Part shown: positions 15,127 to 26,628 of the stretch, one piece after another
Layout: the number at the start of each line of letters is the position of its first letter
Position numbering within the stretch: the stretch's first letter is position 1
NCBI GenBank assembly: GCA_019915015.1
Contig: JAHBBC010000005.1
Coordinates: 682,001-746,000 of the forward strand
DNA length: 64,000 nucleotides
Source of the DNA: Auriscalpium vulgare
Taxonomy: Eukaryota > Basidiomycota > Agaricomycetes > Russulales > Auriscalpiaceae
Direction: 5' to 3'
Made by a program: the position numbers and the translations under genes
Notes under the pieces: generated by a model
What the model was told of the DNA's origin: nothing
What the model saw: the letters and a program-made list of their open reading frames with translations, nothing else
The model's database searches: none

Positions 15127-16563
15127 CTAAAGCTCGTTGTCCTCGTCGTCGTAAGATTCTTTGATGATTCTGAAACGGTAGGTTAGCTCGGCGGCCCGCT
15201 CGATAATAGGTGTGCTTGCCGATAGATAGAAGGTGGTGGATGGTCGCCACTAGACAGAAGACGGTGAGAAGAGCGCGCTCTCGTGAATAGTGAGACCTAC
15301 TCATTGGTGATGTACACGTCGACAAGATCCGGACGAACATAGTCATAAAATGGGTTGACAACGTCGACTTTGTCAACGAGGTCACCCTCCTCGAATCCGA
15401 GTACGCTACTGGGATCGGCAAAATCTAGCGCGCCGTACTCGTGATAGAGATTCCACAGCGGTGTAAGTTTGAATTGACCTGCGCACACGACCACAGGTGT
15501 ACTGTGCGCTCGTGCAGCCGTAGCGGCGAGAAGGGAGCCGGTGATGGCATACATGCCCCCATTGGCAAGAACGGCATGTGCTCCAATGATGACTTTGTTG
15601 ACTCTGGACATGAGGGCGTAGATGGATGAATCGGGAACGAGAAATGTCGAAACGCCAGCTGAGGATAGTGACTGTGCCATGTCGTGCCCTCCATATCTGC
15701 AGTCGACGCGTCAGCGCAGCAACAACTGTGCTTTTATAATGCATCTTACGAAGGTCCACTTTCAGCAACAATGACAGTAAAGTTGTGTGTGGGCGGCAGA
15801 TTTGAGGAACGTCTCCACTGTATGCGATTTGCCTATTGTAAGGATGATCTCGCTGGATTACCGTCACAACTTGATTTAGCCATCGAAGCACGGAATGGAA
15901 TTAGACAGCACAGACTCTGAGTGAATATGGTCCTTTGCACTTTTCGAGATGTTCTCGTAGACGGTCTCCAGCTCGTCGAGGATAACCTGTATAGCCTCCA
16001 TCAAGACAGGCTTCAGTGTCCTCGCGAACGAGTCGGGATCGTCGGGATCATCCTCCCGTAGCACAAGGGCGGATTCGGCTTTCTGCGCGGTCACTTGCTT
16101 TCGCGGTTGGCCCTGTAGCACAAACTTCGAGATGGAGAAGACGTTGGCGGCAGACGCAGCCGTGCCCTTTGACGCGTTGTTATACTCTTCTCGAACGTGG
16201 TGGAGAAGCTTGCGGACTGTGTTTCCAACCGTGTGCTCTGACACAAAATGAGATTCGACGTTCTGGATATAGTACATACAGAGGCGAATAGACACCTTTC
16301 GGTTGGGCCTCCACGAGCTTCCGCCCTACGCCTCGAATAATTTCTACCAGTTGGTGGATATTCGTAAAGCGGGCTTTGGACACCACCTGGCGCAAAACAA
16401 GGACGGTCTCCAAAGCAGTCTCACGGGATCCTAACACTTGTCTATGACGATGTCAGCCGCACACAAGATCGGATATAAAAAGTCGGACGGACCGTCTTCT
16501 CAACTTCGCTGCAAGCGTCTCAACTGCACGCTGACTCCCAGAGCTATGACTTTCTGGCGCCAT
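15127..16563 (-). CDS. gcd7: Translation initiation factor eIF2B subunit beta
   Basis: This is a regulatory subunit of the eIF2B guanine-nucleotide exchange factor, which recycles eIF2-GDP. Exon 1 (16563 downward) encodes MAPESHSSGSQRAVETLAAK. It is followed by QVLGSRETALETVLVLRQVV, the helical domain HTVGNTVRKLLHHVREEYNN, and the Rossmann-like domain with EIILTIGKS, FTVIVAESGPSYGGHDMAQS and VIIGAHAVLANGG. The C-terminus is SYDDEDNEL. Two frame breaks occur: one in a CA-repeat-like stretch near 15785 and one near 15220 (one base missing in a GG run). It is convergent with guf1, with only 76 bp between stop codons. Confidence 0.88.
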
Positions 16564-16856
16564 GTCGCCTAAGATATCTTGATGTTGTAGGGAACTTTGC
16601 GGGTTGAGACTGGGAAAACGTCTGAATCTGAGTACTGGCTGAGGGCTGGGAGTCACTTTCACGCCTGTGACACGATCCTCGTGTCACTGTCACGCGCTTC
16701 GTGACTCAATCTGGCACTAGAGTGGAACAGCAAGAACAGGTTACAAATAAACTCTGATATCCTTCCGAATATCCCCTCTGATGCAACGCCTTGTAGGTAG
16801 GGAGGCTCAGTTCAGAAGACGCAGTACATTTATTCAGTACATCTTTGTAGTCAAGT

Positions 16857-19560
16857 CTATGCAGACACATGCCAGTCAAGTACCTCCTCCCACTTTCCGG
16901 GAAGCAGTTGAGATATCTGCTCAACGTCTTTATCCCCACGGCCAGACAGACACTTCGAGGCTATTAACTTGGCCATTCCTCAAAAAGGACAAGTAGAAAC
17001 GTACCACTACAAGATCCTGATCGGCAGGCATTGTTTTCGCAATCTGACCGCCTCCCAGATAGCATGCGAAGATTCAAGCGCTAGTGTTACCACCGTCTCA
17101 ATATACCTGTACACTGACACTCAAGCAAAGACATACCTGGAATGATGCCCTCCTTTTGCGTGCACAAGCGAAAGCCTCGCAGCGCTTCTTCGTCTGTTGC
17201 TGCTACATATTCCGCGCGACCAGAGTCTTTCAACCAGGCATGCTCGGGACCAACGCCAGGGTAGTCAAGACCGGCACTGACGGAGTGGGTCTCGATGATC
17301 TGTCCTGCAGGGGATTGCAGAATGTACGTTCGCACGCCATGCAGGACGCCGGGTTGGCCTTGGAGAGAGTCGCGCTGTGACGATCGCCATCGAGTCCTGC
17401 GGCAGGTTATAAATTATGTCTTAGCCAGATGCCAACCGAGATGACACACCTTCACCGGCGGCCTCGACTCCAACCAGACGGACGCTCTTGTCGGGGATGA
17501 AATCGAAGAACGTGCCAATAGCATTGCTCCCACCGCCGACACAAGCGACGACAACATCCGGTAGCTTTCCTCGGAGGCTTTGGAGCTGCGTCTTGATTTC
17601 TTTGCTGATCACTTTCTGTGGAAGTCCCTCAAGAATGGTGGGGAAAGGGTGTGGTTTTTCCCCCGGGGAATGGCGGAGCCAACCAAATAATGTGTGTGTG
17701 GACAGGTGGTGACCATCACGCACGCCTCGCTTTACAGCGTTCCTTGAGTGTACGGGAAAGCGGAGGAACTTGGTACCACCTTACAGATACATCAGTCACC
17801 GCACTGGAAACAGATATTCGAGCTCGATACTATTGGCACCTAGCATTTGAATGCGGAAGACATTAAGAGGCTGGCGGCGCACATCGCCGCACCATGTAGA
17901 TGGACACACTCCATTCCAAAACTTCGGCGCAAACAGTTTTTAGCATTCAGTGTACGCCGGGCTGACCGGCACAGTCTCAGCAATGATCCGTGTCTTTCCT
18001 ATGCGAACGCGCAAGCAAAATCTGCGGGAGGCCGTTAGATTGGGACCTTCGCCCTGTCGAGGAAGTCTGACCTGTCCGATTGCATTGTGATTTTGTGAGA
18101 GCCGGTATGGTTCCTAGATTCGACTTAAATATGAGTCCGGCGAATGAAACCCGGGGCGGACTTACAGATCTTCACGCTGTCATCCATATTTTGGGACCAC
18201 CCGGCGTCTTCGTCAATGCTCTGCAAAAAGTAGAGGTTAGATGCCTATCAGTATAGCCAAATAAACCCTCCCATCCCTCCAGAACTCGGGGGTCGGACAT
18301 AGCCGACTTGTGGCTACCTGAGTCGACCAGACAGTCAGAGGCCTCGGGAACATACTGGCCACCGAATGGGCCCCGAAACGCAGGGCAGAACGGTCGGTCA
18401 GAGGCAGAGTTGTTGACCGTGTGGTCCTCCCTATTGGCATTGTAGTGGGGGTGGACAGTCGTGGAGTGACGTTGCGAGGCGACGCTGCTGGCCAGCTCTC
18501 CCTTCAGGCTAATTTGACGACAATACTCCCTTCTCAACCTTCTACGCAACTTTGCCCGCAGGGCTTGCTTGATCACAAATACCAAGGAACTCCCAATGAC
18601 GGACACCATCTGCGCCGGCATCTGCCACTCAGCTTCGAATGTGTTTGACGGGGTGGGAGACGCCGAACAGCAGACGGGCCAGAGGTTGTATCGTTTACTC
18701 TTTGGACTCGTGCAATGATATAGGCAGGGGCGAATCATCGCGATTTTTTCAGACGACCAGTTGGCCCATCTGTGAACAAACATTTGCTCAGCCTGAGACG
18801 GAGATGCTAAACAGCAGTAGAACTACCCTAGATACCAACATAGATGTGGTATCGGCAATCGTGGACCAGGAACTTGATTCGATGGAGTGAGGTGACGGCG
18901 CAATGAGAGGCACGTAAGATACACTGATTCAAATGATGAGATATAATAGAAAAGCGCGCAGCAGAGAAACCACTCCGTGCTGTCGCGGCATGTTTAGCGC
19001 GGAGGTCACAGCTTTTCGGAGGCAAGATCAACCACGATGAAGCCATTAAACTCACGCTTCTTTTTTTTTTTTTTCGGAGGCGTTGAATTGCCTTGTCTTC
19101 TCCGTGGCGAGAAAGGGTGTATAGCCTGCAGGAATTGAGTGATGAGACGCGCGGAGCTTGCTTGCGGGACACTACCCATCAAAAGGACGGCGCAGTCAAC
19201 CCTTTGGTTCATAGCATCGCGCACCAATTCCCAAACATGCAAGCATAGTCTCACACCATGTCCAATGCAAACTCGAGCAAGTGTAAAGCTGTGGCGTTAG
19301 GAATTGGATACTTTGCAAACGTACGTTGTTCGATTCCTGTGATTGCCGGGTCCATCTGCCATAGGGTCGGAGAAAGGAGACGCCAAGGCTCGATGATGTC
19401 CGCACCACCTTCTGCAGGGCAACATCGAGGGAACGGTGGCCTCCAACCGTGGGTAGCCAGCAGTTTTACGAAGGTGAACAGTGCAGCTCCCCTGGAGAGT
19501 GGTGAGGACTTCGTCGAGCGCGTAGAGACGACACGACACCTCGACCTTCTTCATCGCAAA
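16857..19560 (-). CDS. trp5: Bifunctional tryptophan synthase (TrpA-TrpB fusion), frame-broken
   Basis: This enzyme catalyses the last step of tryptophan synthesis. The alpha part (about 18450-19560) shows [33 protein letters not shown] and [12 protein letters not shown]. The beta part (16857-18450) shows [24 protein letters not shown] with the PLP lysine near 18091, [39 protein letters not shown] and the end [14 protein letters not shown]. The order alpha-beta in one transcription unit is the normal fungal fusion. Unlike its neighbours, the gene has insertions and deletions every few dozen bases, including a 14-A run (minus strand) inside the alpha barrel. Substitutions are few, so this looks like poor sequence or very recent decay. 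Exact exon ends and the start codon cannot be fixed. Confidence 0.8.
19061..19074. repeat. 14-T homopolymer inside the tryptophan synthase alpha exon
   Basis: A run of 14 T sits where conserved codons on the minus strand pass from AIQRLR to the [10 protein letters not shown] region. Homologues have no lysine run there, so the tract is extra sequence in an exon. It is either a homopolymer artefact or a real expansion. Confidence 0.7.
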
Positions 19561-19682
19561 GGGAAATCCCGAATTGCCTGCATGATGGTAGTGCGTCAAG
19601 GAGAAAAAGTGGGGCAGCGCTGTAGGAGTCGTCCAAAAGAGCGGAGGCACTGCACTTAGGGTCGCTAGATTGATCTTCTGCG

Positions 19683-22240
19683 ATGCCAGGCGCGCCTCAG
19701 CGCGCCGCTCTTGCCCTCGGCCTCATGGAACTCTCACAGGCCGCAGATGAGCCAAGTTCTCATCATCTACACGGGGGCACCATTTGGAATGCTTGTGTCC
19801 AGCACGGCTACGTAACGGAGCCATACTTCCTGACCGAAACCCTCCTAGCCGAAAGACACGTTTCCACGACCCGCTCCAGGACTCCCTCTTCTTCCAACGC
19901 AGATCAGTCGAGGGCTTCCGTTCAATGGAGCATCCACAGCGGTCGATCCTCCCGCTTGACGCGCAAATTCTCTGCGTCGCCTCGGACTTGCATATCAGTC
20001 ACGCTTCCCGTCGATCGTCGGGACCCATAGGCGCGACCGTCTGTTGCGGGTTTGACGTCGAGCACTCAACCCCTAGTGTAGCGATGAACCGGGTTCCCGA
20101 AAGGTGGCCGAAGAGTATACGAAGCCCAAATGCCCGTCTTGTCACACCGAAGAGTGTGGTCTTCTGGTGGCATTGCGAAGCGTATACGATACGCAAGTTC
20201 TGGAGGTACGTTCCTTCTCGCTCCCTTGACACAGAGACGGGAGACAGATATAGACATCATCATCAGTGGAACCCCTTTTGGACCGGCAGTAACATCGAAA
20301 ATTGAAGGTCAAAGGGCAAATCCTCTACGTTCTTGCGCCAAGATCCTTGATACCCTAATCAGACGGATTCGTTATTGCCACCGAAATAGAGCTTTAACTA
20401 TGCCCGTTGACGCTTTCGTGATCCTGCACGGCAATGACACGATGGCGTATACCGCAAGCGCTCTGTAAGCTTTCTGGTTAGAGGAACTGGGAAAGACAGT
20501 TGGTACGATATGCCAGTAGTGTGGCGATTGCAGTCGTGCTGAACACCGTCAGATCTTAACAGGGCACAAATTCCTCTGTCACAAGTGCGGAACGATTGCC
20601 GTCGACAAACTGCTGGTGTGCTTGTCTTTGCCGGCCACTACATCCATAAGGTAATGATCAATATGGCACACGCGTCCGCCGAACATTGTAAACTACCAGT
20701 GAAGAATCTGCTTGTCTTACAACCATCCCCTCTTTCCGGGGCAACAGAGTTTCGAAGTTGTCATCACACGATCCGAACGCCTTCTCAAGTTCCCACTTCT
20801 CCTCTCGGTCAATGGTATGTAACGGCGCCCGACTCACCCTGTCCTCGGCTGAATGCAGTCGGGCCTTAGTCGGCATCGACATCGTCGTGAATTGGAACGC
20901 TGTCATCAGGCAGACCACGCCTACGCAGATTTAAGCAATACAAAGGTACGTTTTCAGTGTAGTCCTTAATTGAGAATCTACCTCAAAGCGTGGCTTAGAA
21001 TTGAGCCCCACGGTCGGTGAGTGAGCAGCCTGTGCATCAGCCGCCTAGTCTTCACAGCATTCCCGTGCAGCCACCGCTCGTCTGTCCCTGGTATTGCTTC
21101 TGCACTGTGCGCCGTTTGGACCGCCGCCGTTGAGGCGTTCGACTCGAGACTTCGGCGCAGGCAATGCCCCCTCAGCCGGAGGATACTCATGTTCGGCCAT
21201 GAAAGAGGCATGCGATCGCGGGCTCGTCATCTCGCCATCTATGTCAGTGCGCTAAAGGCAGGTGTCAGACGCCTATGAAACGGGGCGCACCCTTTCCAGG
21301 GTTGGGGTCGTGCAGGGCGGGGAGGATATGACTCCTGAGGTTTGTCCTCTCGCGTCCGTCATCAAGTTTAACTCAAGCGGTTCGCCTCAGTGCGCGTTGC
21401 GAAGTTGAGCTACCTCATTTGCAAGCCCGAGCTGTCAGTGGAGCAAGTTCGTGACTTGGTGGCACCGCCCACAGCGGCGAGCTCTCGCGGCATAAGGTGT
21501 CGCGCGCAAAGCCAACGTTAGACTCGAAAGCCTAGAACAATATAGGCGGCGTTGCTTCGCATGTCGTTCGTCCTCTTCCGCCCCGCCCGCTCCCAGGTCC
21601 CCAAAAATCATGGTTCACCCGAAAACTCGCTGGTGATGAAGAATCCGCAACTGGCCATGGTCCGTGGACGCGTCTGAAGCGGCCACCACCGAAGGAGCAC
21701 TATTCTCATTCCTCATACAACTGGGCGGCAACGCGGCAGACGACGTTCAATCGGCCATAAACTCTGCTTGGAAGGCGGAGTCCATTGGCCAGTGACATGT
21801 TGGATGGCAGCAGCAGTACCGAGCAAGAGCGGGGGTATTGTGAATTGGTCAACCGCTGCGTTGGTCGAGCGCCGCTGCACGTTGCCGCATCAATTGAAGC
21901 GTTTAGATGCTAAAAGCACTTATTCTCGCGGCCGGTTTGCCCCTAGTCCATTGCGAGGATACGCTTGGGCCATACTCCTCTATACTAGGACCAAGGTTCT
22001 CTTCTCGCCGCCTTCGTAACGCACATTCATCGTTCCAGGCTTGCAGGCCGCTCGCAAGGGCACGATGGGATTGTCGACGTCTCGTTGACCGCTGGCGCAG
22101 ACCTCAGCGGGTCGATGTTGATGGCTATGCCTCACGCTGGCATACAAGGACGCATCGATAAGTGGGGACGAACGCCGGCGTTGTACAAACATGGAGGGAA
22201 AGCTGGTATCAACATTTCAGATCAGCGGAGAGAGAAATAA
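19683..22240 (+). CDS. Type I L-asparaginase with C-terminal ankyrin repeats, frame-broken
   Basis: It hydrolyses asparagine to aspartate and ammonia. Pieces in shifting frames match the cytoplasmic asparaginase family: VLIIYTG(G)TI near 19753, RFHDPLQDSLF, FVILHGNDTMAYTASAL with the HGxDTM active-site motif near 20418, QIPLSQVRND, VGIDIVVNWNAVIRQTT, CDRG and SVEQVRDLV. Ankyrin-like pieces follow (APLHVAASIEA, GHTPLY, GRTPALY), ending at a TAA at 22238-22240. Asparaginase-ankyrin fusions are usual in fungi. Frames change many times by one-base gains and losses, as in the adjacent tryptophan synthase. The start is uncertain (ATG at 19683 or 19725). Confidence 0.72.
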
Positions 22241-22486
22241 ATAGTATGTGAGTATGAAATAAGGTTTGCAGCCCCTGAAAGAAAAGAAAATGCCAACCCA
22301 ATGGTAACGTGTCGCCATTACTTATTACATGCCATCGGCTTCAATTCACGGACGGCGAGCTCGTTCCCTGTGCCCCGGTATCTGCCCACAACCTAATGAT
22401 CGTTGAGTGTCCTCATGAAAAACATCAACTGAATCACGGGTAAAATTAGTGAAAGGAATCTCCCAGAAATCCAAATTTTGGACGTA

Positions 22487-23959
22487 TTATCGTGCTATTT
22501 GTCCAGCTCCATCGGCCTGTACCGAACGGTAGGCAAGAGCTGATCTTTCGAGGTTATCGGGGGCACCCTCGCCGTCCTTCGGAACCCAAGTCCAACGTAA
22601 GAGTGAAGGTGAGACCTAAGGCGTGTCAATATGCCTCCATACAGCGGGGGCTAGAGCGCGAACTCACTTCGCATGTCGCTGTGAGTGAACACGCAGAGAA
22701 AGACGCAGTCTTCCAAGTCGAGATACTCGCACGTCTCAAATTTGACATTCGTGACCAGGAGATTCGTCATATCCTCGTACAAGCGGACGGTGGCACCGTT
22801 CTTGGGATCATTGGCCATGTCACGCCCTGGTCGACCGCGTAAAGCTGATCCTGGAGGGTCTCGTGGGGGTTTCGACAGGAGAAGCTTATTGCGCTCGATC
22901 TCTGCCTTCAGTTCGAGTTGTGTCTGTTGTTCTGTGGCTGCTTGTCAGGTATAGTTGCGTTCAAAGGTTTAACAATGACCTTGCTGCTGAAGTTCGCGGA
23001 TGTGTTGGTTCTTCTGCGCAATCACATCGTCCTTCTGGCTCATGAGGCCCTTTAGGCGTTCCACCTCGCCTCCACATTCCGCTTCTCTTCGTTGGCGGCT
23101 TCTCGGGTGAGGAAATGGAGCGTAGACGTTCGACCAGCTTTGATCAAAGGGTCTACACGTGCCAGCTGAGAAGTGAGCTCCGGATGAGTTCCTCTTGCGC
23201 TGCGGGGTCGTAAGAAAGCCTGTCGCGCAATGAACGGAGGCGGCGGCGCACCATTTGCCTTGCTCTCATATCGAGAGGCCTGAATCTGCAACTCTTCTTC
23301 CGGCTCTGTTTGTCGTATCGACATGAGCTCTTTCATTTGGTTGGTTAGTTGATCTCTCTGGGAAGTGACCTGCGCAGAGTAACGTGGGCCATCAACCAAA
23401 TGAAGAGAGTAGAGGGGCGTACGTCTTGTAGCTGTTTCCGGAGACGCTCGAGCTCCCTCCTGGATACCATGTCCTCCTTCTTGGGCTGTACAACGGCGAC
23501 AGTCCTCTTGGTCTGTTTCACAACAGGTGCGGCCACAGTTGGCTCATCCTCGGACTCGTCGACGACCATGGGCAAAGGCCCCCCGTACTGTTCGCCTGTG
23601 GCTCTGCTCGACCTTTGCCGTTCTCTTTGGACGACGCCCTGCCGTTCACAGGCAACCTGCCTTTCGACTTGGGAGGCGGCGGACTCAGACCTGTCTCGCC
23701 GTCGTCGTCGTCATCATCACCAATGAGCACGGGTGAGACCCTGGAGGCCTTCTTCTTGGCTACGGTGCCCTTTGACGCGGGCTTTGAGGTGGAGGGGCCT
23801 GCTGCTGGTCGCGAGATGGGCGCCTTGCGCTTCTTGGACGCGGGCTGCGGCTTGTAGGGCGTTGTGGGATCGTAGCCGCCTGAGCGGAGAGCAGGTAAGC
23901 CGAGACGCACCGTTGAAGGATCGAGTGCACGCACCGAGCTCGTCTCTGTCGTCGGACAT
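22487..23959 (-). CDS. Monopolin subunit Csm1/Pcs1-like protein
   Basis: This is probably a kinetochore/nucleolar clamp protein. The start at 23959 gives MSDDRDELG, spliced to GYDPTTPYKPQPASKKRK. A disordered basic/acidic region follows (including GDDDDDDGETG), then a coiled coil (RRELERLRKQLQD, TSQRDQLTNQMKELMSIR). The C-terminal globular block has ATVRLYEDMTNLLVTNVKFE, then YLDLEDCVFLCVFTH, which resembles the Csm1/Pcs1 C-terminal domain (YEDLTNL). One base is missing in the G run at 23579-23584 before PMVVDESEDEP. The last exon, ending at 22487, is less certain. Another coiled-coil kinetochore protein is the alternative. Confidence 0.6.
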
Positions 23960-24055
23960 GGCTTGCAGTCGCGGTCGCGGTGAGGGAGAAGCCCGTCGAG
24001 CACGTGTCGACGCGCCCCCAACGCGCCTCGGCCCTTGCCGCCGCCACTCGCCCGC
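23960..24055. promoter_or_regulatory. Very short divergent promoter between the Csm1-like and ADGF genes
   Basis: Only 96 GC-rich bases lie between the two start codons. Another ATG for the minus-strand gene at 24057 would overlap the ADGF ATG at 24056 by two bases. It reads poorly and is not favoured. Confidence 0.4.
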
Positions 24056-26245
24056 ATGTCTCAACATCAACAAGCTCAAGATGTCGTCGAGGAGTATCTC
24101 TCCAGGCGCACCGCTTTGGTCGCCACAGACAGGGCCTTTCGCAGAGACAATCATAGACTTGCCTCTCTCACCGTCAAAGAGAGGGCTGCCGAAGCCGTGG
24201 TGCGCAAAATCCGCGCCGCGGAGGCGATCTCTGTTTGGGACGGAGAACACGCCGATATCCACAACCCGTTTCCGGGCATGGAGTTCTTGACAGGTACTTA
24301 TGTTCTCCCTTTTTGCTTTGAGCAGCGTCGTCTTGACGAGCTGCCCCCCGTCACCATGAAGCGAAGAATGTCATAGATAAGACACAGCTCTTCAAGATTA
24401 TATCCAAGGTCTGATTCAACGGTAAGTTTCGAGCGGTCAACGCTGAGATATGCCCAAGATGCCCAAAGGCGCTCTTCTCCATGCCCATCTTGATGCGACC
24501 GTAGATAAGAAGTACCTCTGGGGACTGGCTTTGCAATACCCTCAACTTCACGTCCGCGCTGCCACTGTCATTACTGCCGCCAACAGATCCACTACTCTGC
24601 CGGAGTTTAGGCCCTTGCCTCTGACTTCGTCAACTCACGATGGCAGTTTTACGGCTGCAGGCTACGTCGGTGATACTTGGCTGCCTCTTCATCAAGCCAG
24701 AGACGCATTCGATCCGGCACTGGGCGGGCCAGATGGATTTGACAAGTGGGTCCTCGATTCCATGATTATCAATCCTGCCGAGGCGTACGGAACGCACAAC
24801 ACGATCACCAAGGTAATTACTTTGCCTTAATTGTTGGACATTGCGCCCATCTTGTCCATTAGATCTGGCAGAAGTTTCTCAGCACATTTAAGGCGACAAC
24901 CGTAAGTGCTCCCTCTCAGAGCATGAGCTCTAGAGTCTAGCATTTGCTTCATAGGGACTCTTTTACTTCCGCCCTATTTTCAAAGCATATGTCCACCAAT
25001 TCCTTCTAGAGTCCATAGACGACGGTATCTCCTACATGGAACCCCGTATCAACTTCATACACAAGTAGGTGACCACTCACCTGTTCTTTCGTGCTCTTGA
25101 CCCAGGCGTTTTCCAGGTACATGTATGGTGCGGACGGAGAGCAGAATGTGCCTCACCGTCAGTGGCTGCAGGACTTCGACGACGTAGTGAAGGACATCAA
25201 AGCTGACCTGAAGAGCGAGGGCCGCGAGAACGAGTTCGTAGGCGCGAAGGTTAGCACAGATCGTGCAAATGAAGCTGAGCGTCCGATCACGATGCTTCGC
25301 AGATTATATACACCACAGTACGGGTCATCTCCGCCGACGAGCTTGAATGGTACACAGAAGATTGCATCACGCTGAAACAGGAATTTCCGCACCTGATCGC
25401 AGGTCTGCACCATTTGCTCGTACACCTTCCGGCTGTGGTTGAGCTCACCTGACTAGGCTTCGACATTGTCGGTGACGAGAACGTGGCCAAACCTCTCGAG
25501 GACTACATCGTTCCGCTTCTGGCGTTCAAAAGACGTGTTAAAAATCTCGGTCTAGAGCTGCCCCTCATTCTCCACGCTGGAGAAACGCTTACAGATGGGG
25601 GCATGGCGGACAACAATCTGTACGATGCGCTTCTTTTGGGACGAGGCGCATTGGACACGGGTGAGCTCCAGTCTCAACGTGCATTTCTTGCCCAGTTGAA
25701 TATTTCACCAGGTTCTCCATTGTCAAGCATCCCAAGTTGATGGAGATTTGTAGAGAGCAGAACATCGCCCTCGAAGTCTGTCCCATCTCGTGCGTGGTCA
25801 ATTCTATGGGAGGAATCTACCAATCCTCACACATCACAGAAACGAGATTCTCGTGCGTTGTGCCTTTCTACCGCACGAAGGGGTGCTGAAATGTCTTGGC
25901 AGCGCTTGACGTCTTCAATGCCGATGCATCCCCTGCCCATCATGCTCAACCAAGGGATTCCGGTAGCCCTCAGCTCCGACGATCCGTCTGTGTTCGGAGC
26001 AATGGGCCTGTCGTATGATTTTTCCAGGTGATCGTGGCGAGCGAAGTGTCGGGACTCATTACGCTAGCTACTATGGCCCGGGACAGCCTCGAGGTGAGTT
26101 TCACCTGGGTGCCGTCCGAGAGACCCTCAAAATTCGTGAATGTGCGCAGTTCTCGACGCTGGATGCGGATGAGAAGGAGCGCGCGATCGCGCTGTGGGAG
26201 CGCCGTTGGTATGAATTTGTTGACGAAGTTGCCTCGCTGGCATGA
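24056..26245 (+). CDS. Adenosine deaminase-related growth factor (ADGF/CECR1 type)
   Basis: This is a zinc hydrolase of the adenosine deaminase superfamily, converting adenosine to inosine. It starts MSQHQQAQDVVEEYL. The metal-binding MPKGALLHAHLDA (HxH), substrate residues in MEPRINFIH, FDIVGDEN, the catalytic LPLILHAGET, VKHPKLMEICRE and metal/catalytic ALSSDDPSVFG are present. The end is WERRWYEFVDEVASLA. No clear cleavable signal peptide precedes the ADGF N-terminal region, so it may be cytoplasmic, as for many fungal members. One T is missing at about 25713 after LDTG (next FSIVKHPK). About ten short introns interrupt the gene. Confidence 0.9.
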
Positions 26246-26628
26246 TATGCGTGTAAGGATTGTAGAATCAAATGTACTTGGGCGCTGTCCGGGAATGGCC
26301 GCCGGATTTGTTTACGTGTATTTCGTAGGCGAGCGTTCAAACTTGCTCTCGTCGTCTTCGTCTCCAGTCTTCGCCCTCGTCGCTGTCCGCGCGCTGTCCG
26401 TCGTCTCAAGCAGTGCTGGGTATCGTGCAGGTACGTACTGTGCGCCATGCTCCGTCGCCCGCTCCCCTTCACAACCCCCCTCACCACACGCGCCTCTACC
26501 CAGACCCAGACCCACCCCCATACGCATCTGCCCTCCTCTTCCTGTCGTGTACATCCCGTTCCCACAAGCCACGCCCCCACCCCCGTGTTTGAACTCGTAA
26601 CAGAGAGACGTGCACTAAACCGCGGACG
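26246..26628. promoter_or_regulatory. Upstream region of the KH-domain gene
   Basis: There is no gene here. The right half is a long C-rich, pyrimidine-biased leader (CCCAGACCCAGACCCACCCC and similar) up to the ATG at 26629, typical of strongly expressed fungal genes. No TATA box was found. Confidence 0.35.

Noticed and set aside
24057..24057. Start of the Csm1-like gene at 24057, overlapping the ADGF start codon
   Set aside because: The ATG at 23959 followed by a standard intron gives a more natural N-terminus and avoids the overlap.
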